From positions 1 through 50,766 of the forward strand of contig DATIXD010000187.1 in assembly GCA_035518875.1 (NCBI GenBank): a stretch of DNA of 50,766 nucleotides, in the 5' to 3' direction. Made by a program: the position numbers and the translations under genes. The notes under the pieces are model-generated. The model was not told the DNA's origin. It saw nothing but the letters and a program-made list of their open reading frames with translations, and searched no databases. Source of the stretch: DATIXD01 sp035518875 (GTDB taxonomy: Bacteria > Pseudomonadota > Gammaproteobacteria > Methylococcales > Methylococcaceae). Of the stretch, positions 24,978 through 34,046 are shown in pieces (the stretch's first letter is position 1; every line of letters begins with the position of its first letter).

Positions 24978-26081
24978 ATGAAAATTACCCTCAGCGTTAT
25001 CAAAGCAGATATCGGTTCCATCGGGGGCCACATCGCCCCCTCCCGCCGCCTGCTGGACACCGTGCGCGAGCAAGTGGCAGAGCGCGGCAAAGGGTTGATC
25101 ATCGACAGCTACGTGAGCCATACCGGCGACGACATCGCCATTCTCATGACGCATACCCGGGGTGTCGGGGACGAACAGATTCACAAGCTGGCCTGGGACA
25201 CCTTCCTCGCCGGGACGGCGGTCGCCAAGGAACAGGGTCTTTATGGCGCCGGACAGGACTTGCTCAAGGATGCCTTTTCCGGCAACGTCAAGGGGATGGG
25301 GCCGGCGGTCGCGGAGATGGAAATCGAAGAGCGTCCCAACGAGCCTTTCCTATTCTTTGCCGCCGACAAGACCGATCCGGGCGCATACAATCTGCCGCTG
25401 TATCTGGCTTTCGCCGATGTCATGAACACCCCGGGCCTGATCCTGTCGCCCAACATGTCCAAGGGCTTTCGGTTCGTCATCATGGACGTGAACCACACCG
25501 AGGGTGACCGCGTCATCGAACTGAATGCCCCGGAGCAGATTTACGACATCGCGGCCTTGCTGCGCGATCCGGAACGCTATGTGGTGGAATCCATCTGGTC
25601 GCGCGCCACCGGCGAGCAGGCCGTGGCCGTCGCCACCTCCCGCCTGCACAACATCGCCGGCAAATACACCGGCAAGGACGATCCGGTCATGCTGGTGCGG
25701 GTGCAAATGAACTTTCCCGCCACCGGTGAGGTGCTCGCTCCCTATTCGCTGGGCCATTTCGTCGCCGGCTGCATGAGAGGCTCCCATCAAATGCCGCTAA
25801 TGCCGGTGCCGCTCAATACCGGCACCAGTTATTTCGACGGCCCATCTTTGGTGAGCTGCGCCGCCTTCGCCGAACACAACGGCAAGCTGACGGAGGCCTG
25901 GGACGCCTTCGCTCATCCGTTTTGGAATTCGGTGCGCGACCGCGTGGCCGACAAGGCTCAGGAAATGCGCCGCCAGGGATTTTTTGGTGCGGCCATGCTG
26001 CCGATGACGGAGCTGGAATACACCGGCATCATGGAGAAGCTCAAGGCGCTGGACGAACATTTCACTGTTCGGGGAGATTGA
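24978..26081 (+). CDS. Class V fructose-1,6-bisphosphate aldolase/phosphatase
   Basis: A 367-residue bifunctional gluconeogenic enzyme of the archaeal type: it condenses dihydroxyacetone phosphate and glyceraldehyde 3-phosphate to fructose 1,6-bisphosphate and then removes the 1-phosphate. Residues known from the family are in register: D11 and H18 near the Mg2+ site (VIKADIGSIGGH), Y230 and Schiff-base lysine K233 in GKYTGKDDP, and Y348 in LEYTG. Intact residues argue for both activities. The ATG at 24978 has a GAGGAGA ribosome binding site. A 59-residue membrane protein follows 3 bases later. The family is common in Archaea and some thermophilic bacteria, and less expected in a gammaproteobacterium. 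Confidence 0.93.
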   Translation: MKITLSVIKADIGSIGGHIAPSRRLLDTVREQVAERGKGLIIDSYVSHTGDDIAILMTHTRGVGDEQIHKLAWDTFLAGTAVAKEQGLYGAGQDLLKDAFSGNVKGMGPAVAEMEIEERPNEPFLFFAADKTDPGAYNLPLYLAFADVMNTPGLILSPNMSKGFRFVIMDVNHTEGDRVIELNAPEQIYDIAALLRDPERYVVESIWSRATGEQAVAVATSRLHNIAGKYTGKDDPVMLVRVQMNFPATGEVLAPYSLGHFVAGCMRGSHQMPLMPVPLNTGTSYFDGPSLVSCAAFAEHNGKLTEAWDAFAHPFWNSVRDRVADKAQEMRRQGFFGAAMLPMTELEYTGIMEKLKALDEHFTVRGD

Positions 26082-26084
26082 CTC

Positions 26085-26264
26085 GTGAAAACGCTCATCA
26101 GGAACCCGCGCACCAGACGGACCTTATCTCTCAGCCTGCTGGGACTGGGCGCCGTTTTAATATTTCTGGCGCCAGAAGGCGCACTGCTTGGCTGGATTCC
26201 GCTGCTGCTCGGGGTAGGGGTGGAAATCATCGGCATCAAGCTGGGGCACCCGGACGGGCAGTGA
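26085..26264 (+). CDS. Small membrane protein (59 aa) behind the FBP aldolase/phosphatase
   Basis: A GTG-started frame of 59 codons begins 3 bases after the FBP aldolase/phosphatase stop. The product has a basic N-terminus (KTLIRNPRTRRT), a hydrophobic segment (about 15-28), a short GALLGW turn and a second hydrophobic segment (about 34-50), ending in a polar tail. This is a plausible two-helix inner-membrane protein, inserted by the positive-inside rule. Close spacing suggests co-transcription. No family is recognised. Confidence 0.5.
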   Translation: MKTLIRNPRTRRTLSLSLLGLGAVLIFLAPEGALLGWIPLLLGVGVEIIGIKLGHPDGQ

Positions 26265-26302
26265 GGCGAGCCTGAGCGGGCCTTCACCACCCGTTGCAAA
26301 CC

Positions 26303-27043
26303 ATGCGCGAAGGCCTTTATATCGGCACCAGCGGTTGGAGCTACGCCGGCTGGAAGGATGAATTTTTCGCCGGTTTTCCGCGAAGGGACTGGCTGCGCCA
26401 TTATGCCGAGCGATTCAATGCGGTTGAGGTCAACGCGACCTTCTACGGTGGGTTGCAGCCTGCGACCTTCGAGCGTTGGAAACAGGAAACCCCGGCCGGC
26501 TTCAAGTTTGCCATCAAGGGTCATCGCTATCTGACCCACGTTTCCAAGCTACTGTTTCCGCCCGATGCCCTGGCGCGCCAGCGGGATACCGCCATGATTC
26601 TGGCCGACAAACTGGCTGTGGTCATCTGGCAGATGCCAAGCAGCCTCACGCTCGACCTGCCCTTGCTCGAAGGCTTCGCGGCGGCTTTACAGAACTGGCC
26701 TGAAGTCCGCCATGCCCTGGAATTCCGCGACGCCTCCTGGTTCGGTCCCGAAGCGGCCGATTGCCTGCGGCAGCATGGTTTCGCCGTCTGCCAGTCCGAT
26801 TCCGCCAACTGGCCGCTATGGAATGGCGTGACGTCGGATCTGGTCTACGTGCGGCTCCATGGTCACGAGAAAACCTATCGCTCCGCTTACACGGAGGCCC
26901 AACTCGATGGCTGGGCGGATCGGATTAAGGGCTGGCTGGCGGAAGGTCGGCAGGTGCATGTGTATTTCGACAACACCGATGCCGGCCATGCCCCCAAAGA
27001 TGCAAGTCGGTTGATGGGGATTCTGGGATACCGCTCGCCCTGA
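26303..27043 (+). CDS. DUF72 (YecE-like) TIM-barrel protein
   Basis: A 246-residue protein with the DUF72 hallmarks: IGTSGWSYAGWKDEFF at the N-terminus, FNAVEVNATFYG (about 45), FKFAIKGHRYLTH (about 70), HALEFRDASW (about 142), YVRLHGH (about 183) and a C-terminal VYFDNTDAGHAPKDA (about 220). The fold is a TIM barrel related to metal-dependent hydrolases or isomerases; the reaction is unknown. The ATG at 26303 is used instead of a TTG at 26294. Confidence 0.88.
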   Translation: MREGLYIGTSGWSYAGWKDEFFAGFPRRDWLRHYAERFNAVEVNATFYGGLQPATFERWKQETPAGFKFAIKGHRYLTHVSKLLFPPDALARQRDTAMILADKLAVVIWQMPSSLTLDLPLLEGFAAALQNWPEVRHALEFRDASWFGPEAADCLRQHGFAVCQSDSANWPLWNGVTSDLVYVRLHGHEKTYRSAYTEAQLDGWADRIKGWLAEGRQVHVYFDNTDAGHAPKDASRLMGILGYRSP

Positions 27044-27060
27044 GCGCAGCCGCAGGGCGG

Positions 27061-27930
27061 CTATCCCGCCAACTCGACGATCGCGTTTTGCAAGCCGTCG
27101 ACGACACGGGCCATGGCCGGATAGTTGAGCTTGTCCGCCGTGTCCTGCCAGGTGTGGTAATAGGGATAGCGGAAGAACGCCGTGTCGGTGACCATGATCG
27201 CCCGGTAGCCCTGCCGCCAGAACGAGAGCTGATCGCTCCAGCCCACACCCGGGATGAAATACGGCGCGGCCAGTCTTTCACAAGGAAAGTCCGAATGGGC
27301 GCGGAATGCTGCGACCGCCTGTTTCAAGACGCTGTAGGACCTCAGGTTGGACACGAAGGCGATGAAATCGCCGCGAGCCGGGTAAAAATGCTTGAGCAAG
27401 GGCGGATAGGTTTGACTTCCGGGTTCGTCGAGGAAACAGCCGAGCATTTCCAGCGACATCATCAGCCCGATATCGTCTCCACGCTTGCGGGCCGCTTTGG
27501 CATAGACCAGGCTCCCCATGTTGCCCCAGTAAAAAAACGGCGGTTCCTCGTTGACGAAGGCGACGAAGCGCACCGTCCTTGCCGGTGACACCCCCGTCAT
27601 GAAGCGGCTGACTTCCAAAAGCGCCGCAATGCCGCTGCCGTTGTCGTTGGCTCCGGGACTGCCCATCACCGAATCGTAATGTGCCCCGATGAGAAGGATT
27701 TCTCCCGGCTTTCTGCTGCCCACGCGCGTGATCTCGAGATTTTCGCTGCGCACGCCTTCTGCTAGATAGCTTTGCGATACGACAGGGTAACCCTGGGTGC
27801 GCCACTCGGCCCGGATGTAATCCGCCGCCGCCCGCAGCGCGTGCGGGCGAAACACGTTGCGCTCGCCGATTTCTACCGATAGTTTGTGCACGTGCCGGCG
27901 GATGCGATTTTCGAGCGTTTCTTGAGACAT
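27061..27930 (-). CDS. M28-family zinc peptidase
   Basis: A 289-residue M28 (aminopeptidase Y/S-like) protein. Zinc ligands and catalytic residues are visible in the usual order: LLIGAHYDSV (His, with general Asp), GANDNGSGIAALLE (bridging Asp), FVNEEPPFF (Glu pair), then SLEMLG, where some other members have Asp, and a final His in YYHTWQDTADKL. There is no signal peptide, so it is probably cytoplasmic or exported by another route. Members release N-terminal amino acids from peptides; the natural substrate is unknown. It converges with the DUF72 gene. Confidence 0.88.
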   Translation of the reverse strand: MSQETLENRIRRHVHKLSVEIGERNVFRPHALRAAADYIRAEWRTQGYPVVSQSYLAEGVRSENLEITRVGSRKPGEILLIGAHYDSVMGSPGANDNGSGIAALLEVSRFMTGVSPARTVRFVAFVNEEPPFFYWGNMGSLVYAKAARKRGDDIGLMMSLEMLGCFLDEPGSQTYPPLLKHFYPARGDFIAFVSNLRSYSVLKQAVAAFRAHSDFPCERLAAPYFIPGVGWSDQLSFWRQGYRAIMVTDTAFFRYPYYHTWQDTADKLNYPAMARVVDGLQNAIVELAG

Positions 27931-27952
27931 GGCTGGACTTACCCATCAAAAT

Positions 27953-28028
27953 GTAGGTCGCATTAGCGCCGCGTAACCCGACATCAACCGGCTTTTGTCG
28001 GGTTACGGCTTCGCCTAACCCGACCTAC
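27953..28028. repeat. REP-like palindrome (GTAGGTCG...CGACCTAC)
   Basis: A long imperfect inverted repeat between the M28 peptidase and metG: GTAGGTCG at the left, CGACCTAC at the right, with a nested TAACCCGAC/GTCGGGTTA pair in the middle. The layout (outer and inner arms, short loop with CGGCTT) is that of extragenic palindromic elements of the REP/BIME kind. Confidence 0.8.
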
Positions 28029-28092
28029 GACTTCCCTGAAACTGTGTGATAATTGACCGCTCCTTGCAACACGGTTTCCGCCACTCTCTTTC

Positions 28093-30183
28093 ATGAGCAC
28101 GAAAAGAAAAATCCTCGTCACTAGCGCGCTGCCCTATGCGAACGGCCCGATTCACTTAGGGCATCTAGTCGAATATATCCAGACCGACATCTGGGTGCGC
28201 TTCCAGAAAATGCGCGGACACGAGTGCCGTTACGTCTGTGCCGACGACACCCACGGCACGCCGATTATGCTGCGAGCGGAGAAGGAGGGCATTAGTCCCG
28301 AGGAACTGATCGCCCGCGTCCATGGCGAGCATCGGCGAGACTTCACCGGCTTTCATATCGAGTTCGACAACTACTACTCGACCCATTCGGAAGAGACCCG
28401 AGCTTACGCATCCACCATTTATGCCCGTCTGAAGGAGCGGGGGCTGATCGAGTCGCGCGCCATCGAGCAGTATTACGACCCGGTCAAAGAGATGTTCCTG
28501 CCGGACCGCTTCATCAAGGGCGAGTGCCCCAAGTGCCATGCGAAAGACCAGTATGGCGATTCCTGCGAAGTCTGCGGCGCGACCTATTCACCCATCGACT
28601 TGATCAACCCGTTCTCGGCGGTATCCGGCGCGGCGCCGGTGCGCAAGGAGTCGGTGCATTATTTCTTCAAGCTGGGCGAATGCGTGGATTTTTTGAAAGA
28701 CTGGACGCGCGCCGGACACTTGCAGGCGGAGGCCGCTAACAAGCTGGACGAATGGCTGCAAGGCGGATTGTCGGATTGGGACATTTCCCGCGACGCACCC
28801 TATTTCGGTTTCGAGATCCCCGATGCGCCGGGCAAGTATTTCTACGTCTGGCTGGACGCCCCCATCGGTTACATGGGCAGTTTCAAGAATCTGTGCGACC
28901 GGCTGGGGCCAAGCGAAGCGAGCGCCGCGACCAAAGCGGCCGGATTGGATTTCGAGGACTACTGGAACAGCGATTCGGCCACTGAACTCTACCACTTCAT
29001 CGGCAAGGATATCCTCTATTTCCACGCCCTGTTCTGGCCGGCGATGCTGGAACACTCCGATTTCCGCACCCCGACCAAGATCTTCGCCCACGGCTTTCTC
29101 ACCGTGAATGGCGAGAAGATGTCCAAATCCCGCGGCACCTTCATCACTGCCGAGAGTTATTTACAGCAAGGGCTGAACCCGGAATGGCTGCGGTATTACT
29201 ACGCTTGCAAGCTGAACGGAACGATGGAAGACATCGACCTTAGCCTGGAGGATTTTGTCGCCCGGGTGAATAGCGATCTGGTGGGGAAATTTGTGAACAT
29301 CGCCAGCCGGTCAGCGGGATTCATCTCCAAGCGTTTCGATGGAAAACTCGGTCCCACCGATTCACAGGCTGAAACCGTTAAAGAGTTCGTATTTGCTGAA
29401 GAGGAAATCGCCCATTGCTACGAGAATCGCGACTATGCTCGTGCCCTGCGCAAGATCATGGAACTGGCGGACAAAGCCAATGCTTATGTGAACGACAACA
29501 AACCTTGGGAATTGGCTCGTTCCGATGATGACTCAGAGAGACTGCATGTTGTTTGCAGTTCCGCTATCAACTTCTTCCGCGACCTGACTCTGTATCTGAA
29601 ACCGGTACTGCCGAAATTGGCGGAACAAGTGGAGCAGTTCCTGAATGTCACCCTTTCGTGGAAAGACATTGAAAGCAATCTTCCGGAAGGTCATCGCATC
29701 AACCCTTACCAACACCTCATGACCCGCATCGAATCCAAACAGATCGATGTCCTGCTGGAAGCCAACAAGCAATCGCTGCAAGCGGCCCCCACGCCGGAGC
29801 CGCATTCACAAGCCCGCCACGCTGAACACCAGCAACATGAAATCGAGGCGCTAGCCGAAACCATCTTGATCGAGGATTTCGCCAAGGTCGACCTGCGGGT
29901 CGCTAGGATCGTCAATGCCGAACATGTCGAGGGCGCGGACAAACTGCTGAAACTGACACTGGACTTAGGCGCCGAAACCCGCACCGTATTCGCCGGTATC
30001 AAATCGGCCTACGAGCCGGAGAGGCTGATCGGCCGGCTGACCGTCATGGTCGCCAACCTCGCCCCGCGCAAGATGAAGTTCGGCCTCTCGGAAGGCATGG
30101 TGTTGGCAGCAGGCCCCGGCGGCAAGGACATCTTCCTCCTGCAACCAGATGACGGCGCGCAACCGGGCATGCGGGTAAAATAG
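28093..30183 (+). CDS. metG: Methionyl-tRNA synthetase
   Basis: A 696-residue class I aminoacyl-tRNA synthetase charging initiator and elongator tRNA-Met. Signatures: HLGH form of the HIGH motif (about residue 23), the zinc knuckle CPKCHAKDQYGDSCEVC (about 144-160), KMSKS in NGEKMSKSRGT (about 342), an anticodon-binding helical domain (about 400-545) and a C-terminal EMAP-II-like tRNA-binding domain (about 590-696, VDLRVARIVNAEHVEGADKL and LAPRKMKFGLSEGMVLAA) that makes it a dimer. A low-complexity linker (about 555-585) joins the last two. It precedes rnfA by 183 bases, as in several gammaproteobacteria. Confidence 0.97.
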   Translation: MSTKRKILVTSALPYANGPIHLGHLVEYIQTDIWVRFQKMRGHECRYVCADDTHGTPIMLRAEKEGISPEELIARVHGEHRRDFTGFHIEFDNYYSTHSEETRAYASTIYARLKERGLIESRAIEQYYDPVKEMFLPDRFIKGECPKCHAKDQYGDSCEVCGATYSPIDLINPFSAVSGAAPVRKESVHYFFKLGECVDFLKDWTRAGHLQAEAANKLDEWLQGGLSDWDISRDAPYFGFEIPDAPGKYFYVWLDAPIGYMGSFKNLCDRLGPSEASAATKAAGLDFEDYWNSDSATELYHFIGKDILYFHALFWPAMLEHSDFRTPTKIFAHGFLTVNGEKMSKSRGTFITAESYLQQGLNPEWLRYYYACKLNGTMEDIDLSLEDFVARVNSDLVGKFVNIASRSAGFISKRFDGKLGPTDSQAETVKEFVFAEEEIAHCYENRDYARALRKIMELADKANAYVNDNKPWELARSDDDSERLHVVCSSAINFFRDLTLYLKPVLPKLAEQVEQFLNVTLSWKDIESNLPEGHRINPYQHLMTRIESKQIDVLLEANKQSLQAAPTPEPHSQARHAEHQQHEIEALAETILIEDFAKVDLRVARIVNAEHVEGADKLLKLTLDLGAETRTVFAGIKSAYEPERLIGRLTVMVANLAPRKMKFGLSEGMVLAAGPGGKDIFLLQPDDGAQPGMRVK

Positions 30184-30293
30184 ACCTCTTGGTGGGCCGA
30201 AGCCCCGACGTTCGTATCGCCGGGACGGCAATCTTCACGGACCGACGTCCTATTTCCGGCCTAATAACCCAGCGTAAACCTCAGAAATCTCGA

Positions 30294-30321
30294 TTGACAA
30301 GCGGTCACACAGCCTTAAAAT
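30294..30321 (+). promoter_or_regulatory. Sigma-70 promoter of the rnf operon
   Basis: TTGACA at 30294-30299 and TAAAAT at 30316-30321, separated by 16 bases, lie 46 bases before the rnfA ATG. Transcription would start near 30328, leaving a leader of about 40 bases. Confidence 0.7.
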
Positions 30322-30366
30322 TGCGACTTCAGCGTCAACCCCGCCCGCCAGTTCCATTCCGTTTTA

Positions 30367-30948
30367 ATGAAAGACTACCTGCTCATCCTGGTCGGCACGA
30401 CGCTGGTCAATAATTTCGTATTGGTGAAGTTTCTGGGGCTGTGCCCGTTCATGGGCGTATCGAAGAAACTGGAAACCGCGATGGGCATGGGGCTGGCGAC
30501 GACCTTCGTGCTCACGCTTTCCTCCGTCACCAGCTATCTGGCCAACGAATACCTGCTGTTGCCACTCGGTCTGGAATACCTTCGCACCATCACCTTCATC
30601 GTTGTCATCGCCGTGGTGGTGCAGTTCACCGAGATGGTCGTGCACAAGACCAGCCCCTTGCTTTACCAAGTGCTGGGCATTTTTTTACCATTGATCACCA
30701 CCAATTGTGCGGTACTCGGCGTCGCCCTGCTCAACGTGCAGTCCCAGCACGGCTTCATCGAGTCCTTCCTGTATGGTTTCGGCGCGGCTCTGGGCTTCAC
30801 CCTCGTTCTGGTGCTGTTCGCCGCCGTTCGCGAACGGGTGGACGTGGCCGATGTTCCCGCGCCTTTCAAGGGCAACTCCATCGCATTGATTACCGCCGGC
30901 CTGATTTCCATGGCTTTCATGGGCTTCTCCGGCCTCGTCAAAGGCTGA
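30367..30948 (+). CDS. rnfA: Rnf complex subunit RnfA
   Basis: A 193-residue (E. coli RsxA 193) integral membrane subunit of the ferredoxin:NAD+ oxidoreductase Rnf, which couples electron transfer to ion movement across the inner membrane. Six transmembrane helices are visible, with the family motifs NNFVLVKFLGLCPFMG (about 18-33), TEMVVHKTSPLLYQVLGIFLPLITTNCAVLGVAL (two parts, about 80-120) and the C-terminal AFMGFSGLV. The TNCA cysteine and its partner near the N-terminus help form an intramembrane Fe-S site shared with RnfE. First gene of rnfABCDGE; rnfB starts 13 bases later. Confidence 0.96.
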   Translation: MKDYLLILVGTTLVNNFVLVKFLGLCPFMGVSKKLETAMGMGLATTFVLTLSSVTSYLANEYLLLPLGLEYLRTITFIVVIAVVVQFTEMVVHKTSPLLYQVLGIFLPLITTNCAVLGVALLNVQSQHGFIESFLYGFGAALGFTLVLVLFAAVRERVDVADVPAPFKGNSIALITAGLISMAFMGFSGLVKG

Positions 30949-30961
30949 TTCGGCGTTTTCC

Positions 30962-31501
30962 ATGCTAGCGTTTCTCGCAGTTTGCGCCGTGTTTGCCGTA
31001 TTCGGCCTGGTGCTGGGCTATTCCTCGATCCGTTTCAAGGTCGAGGGTGATCCCTTGGTCGACAAGATCGACGCCATTCTTCCCCAGACCCAGTGCGGCC
31101 AGTGCAGCTTTCCCGGTTGTCGGCCCTACGCCGAAGCCATCGCCAAGGGCGAAGCGGAAATCAACCGGTGCCCGCCGGGCGGGGAAGAAGGCGTGCGGGC
31201 ACTGGCCGATCTGCTGGGCGTGGAACCCAAGCCCCTGAACGCCGAGCTCGGGCCGGAAAAACCCAAGAGCGTCGCCCTCATCGACGAGCTGAAATGCATC
31301 GGCTGCACCCTGTGCATCCAGGCCTGCCCGGTGGATGCCATCCTGGGCGCAGCCAAGCACATGCACACCGTGATTGCCGCCGAATGCACCGGCTGCGAAC
31401 TCTGCCTCGCGCCCTGCCCGGTGGACTGCATCACCATGGAGCCGATCAAGGAATCCCCGGCCACCTGGCAATGGCCCTCTCCCCACAGGAGGGTGCACTA
31501 A
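30962..31501 (+). CDS. rnfB: Rnf complex subunit RnfB
   Basis: A 179-residue Fe-S protein that receives electrons from ferredoxin and passes them to RnfC. It has an N-terminal membrane anchor (about 1-23), the RnfB-type cluster motif CGQCSFPGC (about 46-54) with a later Cys in NRCPPG, and two ferredoxin-like motifs CIGCTLCIQACPVD (about 112) and CTGCELCLAPCPVD (about 142), for three [4Fe-4S] clusters in total. It is slightly shorter than E. coli RsxB (192). The stop is followed by 1 base and then the rnfC GTG, so translation is probably coupled. Confidence 0.96.
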   Translation: MLAFLAVCAVFAVFGLVLGYSSIRFKVEGDPLVDKIDAILPQTQCGQCSFPGCRPYAEAIAKGEAEINRCPPGGEEGVRALADLLGVEPKPLNAELGPEKPKSVALIDELKCIGCTLCIQACPVDAILGAAKHMHTVIAAECTGCELCLAPCPVDCITMEPIKESPATWQWPSPHRRVH

Positions 31502-31502
31502 G

Positions 31503-33017
31503 GTGTTCAAGCTCTGGTCATTCACCGGCGGCGTCCACCTGGATACCCACAAAGAATCATCCAGCCGTGCGCCGCTGCAAACCGCGCGTCTGCCGAAAGC
31601 ACTGATTTATCCCCTGCAAGGGCGCGGCGGCCTGAATGCCAAGCCGTTGGTCGAGCCGGGCGAACGGGTACTGAAAGGCCAAATCATCGCGCGAGACGAC
31701 AGCCCCATGAATCCGCCCATCCATGCCGCCACTTCCGGCGTGGTGCGGGCCGTCGAGGAAAGGCCGCTGCCGCATCCTTCGGGCCTTTCCGATCTGTGCA
31801 TCGTCATCGACGCCGATGGGGAGGACGAATCGGCCGAATTCGAAGGCGTGGCCGATTACAGGAAACTGAAGCCCCAGGAGCTGCGCGAGCGGATCCACGA
31901 AGCCGGCATCGTCGGCTTGGGCGGGGCGGCCTTCCCGACCGCGGTCAAGATCAGTCCCGGCGAATGCCGTGAAGTGGACACGCTGATTCTGAACGGTGCC
32001 GAATGCGAGCCCTACATCACCTGCGACGACAGCCTGTTGAGGAACTTTCCCGACGAAGTGCTGGGCGGGGCGAAAATCCTCATGCATATCCTCCGGGTGG
32101 AGCGTTGCCTGCTCGGCATCGAAAGCGACATGCCCGAAGCCATCGCTGCCTTGGAAGCCGAATGGCAGCGGGGCGATTACTGCGGCATCGAAATCGTGCC
32201 GGTGCCGGCGGTCTATCCCACCGGCGGCGAGAAGCAGCTGATCAAGGTGCTGACCGGACGCGAAGTTCCGGCCAAAGGCATACCCGCCGACATCGGCGTG
32301 GTTTGCCAAAACGTCGGCACGGCGGCGGCCATTTACAAGGCCATTGTTAGGGGCGAGCCGCTGATCTCCCGTATCGTCACCGTCACGGGCTTAGGGATTC
32401 GCCAGCCGCAGAACCTGCTGGCGCGCATCGGCACGCCCATTGCCGAACTGGTCGAACAGTGTGGCGGCTATACGCCGCCGGTCCAAAGGCTGATCCTGGG
32501 TGGACCGATGATGGGGTTCGCTCTACCCACCGACGAGTTGCCCATCCTCAAATCCGCCAACTGTGTTCTGGCTGCAGGTCCCCAGGAGGTCATCGGCGAC
32601 AAGCAGGCTATGCCCTGCATCCGCTGCGGCGAATGCGCCAACGCCTGTCCGGTCAATCTGCTGCCGCAGCAGCTCTATTGGTACGGCCGCGCCGACAACC
32701 TGGAACGGGTGCTGGATTACAATCTTCCGGATTGCATCGAATGCGGCTGCTGCGATTATGTCTGCCCCAGCCACATTCCGCTGGTGCAGTATTTCCGCGC
32801 CGCCAAGAGCAAGGTTGCAGAGAAGGAACGCGAACGCCGCAAAGCCGATCACGCCCGCGAGCGTTTCGAGGCAAGGCAAGCGCGCAAGGAGCGGGAGAAA
32901 CTGGAAAAGGCCGAAATCGCTCGTCGCAAGAAGGCCATGCTGGACAAGGCGCCGGAAATTCAGCAGGCGATGGATAAAGCCAAAGCCTTGAAGGCGACCG
33001 AAGTTCCGCAAATCTGA
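31503..33017 (+). CDS. rnfC: Rnf complex subunit RnfC
   Basis: A 504-residue peripheral subunit that carries NADH-related flavin and Fe-S sites. Features in order: a biotinyl-like N-terminal domain (FTGGVHLDTHKE, HAATSGVVRAVEE), the NADH/FMN-binding domain (GLGGAAFPTAVKI, LILNGAECEPYITCDDSLL), a SLBB region (YTPPVQRLILGGPMMG, about 320) and two [4Fe-4S] motifs, CIRCGECANACPVNLLP (about 374) and CIECGCCDYVCPSHIPL (about 413), then a Lys/Glu/Arg-rich coiled tail from about 435. The GTG at 31503 is chosen for its AGGAGG ribosome binding site; an upstream in-frame start would lie inside rnfB. Confidence 0.95.
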   Translation: MFKLWSFTGGVHLDTHKESSSRAPLQTARLPKALIYPLQGRGGLNAKPLVEPGERVLKGQIIARDDSPMNPPIHAATSGVVRAVEERPLPHPSGLSDLCIVIDADGEDESAEFEGVADYRKLKPQELRERIHEAGIVGLGGAAFPTAVKISPGECREVDTLILNGAECEPYITCDDSLLRNFPDEVLGGAKILMHILRVERCLLGIESDMPEAIAALEAEWQRGDYCGIEIVPVPAVYPTGGEKQLIKVLTGREVPAKGIPADIGVVCQNVGTAAAIYKAIVRGEPLISRIVTVTGLGIRQPQNLLARIGTPIAELVEQCGGYTPPVQRLILGGPMMGFALPTDELPILKSANCVLAAGPQEVIGDKQAMPCIRCGECANACPVNLLPQQLYWYGRADNLERVLDYNLPDCIECGCCDYVCPSHIPLVQYFRAAKSKVAEKERERRKADHARERFEARQARKEREKLEKAEIARRKKAMLDKAPEIQQAMDKAKALKATEVPQI

Positions 33018-33020
33018 AAC

Positions 33021-34046
33021 ATGCGCTTTTCCACCGCTCCCGCGCCCCATCTTGCGCCACCGAACAGCGTCAGCCGAATCATGCTGCAAGTGCTGATTGC
33101 CCTGATTCCGGGCGTGGTTGCGCTGGTCTGGCAGTTCGGGCCGGGTATTCTGATCAACGCCCTCATCGCCCTGATCACCGCGGTGATCGCCGAATCCTTG
33201 GTTTTAGCCCTGCGTAAGCGCCCCATCGCGCCTTTCCTGTTCGACTGCAGTGCGGCCTTGACCGCCGTGCTGCTGGCGGTGTCGCTGCCGCCGCTCGCGC
33301 CCTGGTGGCTCACCGTGTTCGGTACCCTGTTCGCCATTGTGATCGCCAAGCACCTCTACGGCGGCATCGGCTACAACCCTTTCAACCCGGCGATGGTCGG
33401 CTATGCCGTATTGCTGATCTCGTTTCCCCGCTACATGACGTCCTGGCTGCCGCCGCTCGATCTGGTCAGCGTCACCCCGAGCTTCACCGACATGTTGGCG
33501 CTGATTTTTCAGCAGGAAACGGTTCGGGACTTCGACGGCCTGGCCCAGGCCACGCCGCTGGACACGGTCAGGACCCAGCTCGGTTTGGCCAGGGGTGTGG
33601 ATGAAATCCAATCGGCCGACATCTTCGGCGTGTTGGCCGGCAAGGGCTGGCAGTGGGTTAATTTCTGGTATCTGGTCGGCGGCTTGTGGATGCTGCACCG
33701 GGGGGTGATCGCCTGGCAAATTCCGACCGGATTTCTGGGCGGGTTGTTCCTGAGCGCGATGCTGTTCTTCCTGATCGACCCAGCCTATTATCCGACTCCG
33801 CTGTTCCATCTGTTCAGCGGCGCCACCATGATCGGCGCTTTCTTCATCGCGACCGATCCGGTCAGCGCCGCCACGACGCCACGCGGGCGCCTGATCTACG
33901 GCGCGGCGATCGGCATTTTGATTTACGTCATTCGCAGCTTCGGCGGTTACCCCGACGGCGTCGCCTTCGCCGTGCTGCTGCTGAATCTGGCCGCGCCCAC
34001 CATCGATTACTACACCCGTCCCCGGGTCTACGGACATCCGCGATGA
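33021..34046 (+). CDS. rnfD: Rnf complex subunit RnfD
   Basis: A 341-residue integral membrane subunit with about ten transmembrane helices. The SGATMIGA motif (about residue 273) holds the Thr that carries covalently bound FMN in this family, and the FIATDPVSAATTPRGRLIYG stretch after it is also conserved. The N-terminal ANSVSRIM-like NSVSRIMLQVLIALIPG and YNPFNPAMVGYAVLL segments match the NqrB/RnfD family. It begins 3 bases after rnfC and overlaps rnfG by 4 bases (ATGA), so both junctions suggest coupled translation. Confidence 0.95.
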   Translation: MRFSTAPAPHLAPPNSVSRIMLQVLIALIPGVVALVWQFGPGILINALIALITAVIAESLVLALRKRPIAPFLFDCSAALTAVLLAVSLPPLAPWWLTVFGTLFAIVIAKHLYGGIGYNPFNPAMVGYAVLLISFPRYMTSWLPPLDLVSVTPSFTDMLALIFQQETVRDFDGLAQATPLDTVRTQLGLARGVDEIQSADIFGVLAGKGWQWVNFWYLVGGLWMLHRGVIAWQIPTGFLGGLFLSAMLFFLIDPAYYPTPLFHLFSGATMIGAFFIATDPVSAATTPRGRLIYGAAIGILIYVIRSFGGYPDGVAFAVLLLNLAAPTIDYYTRPRVYGHPR

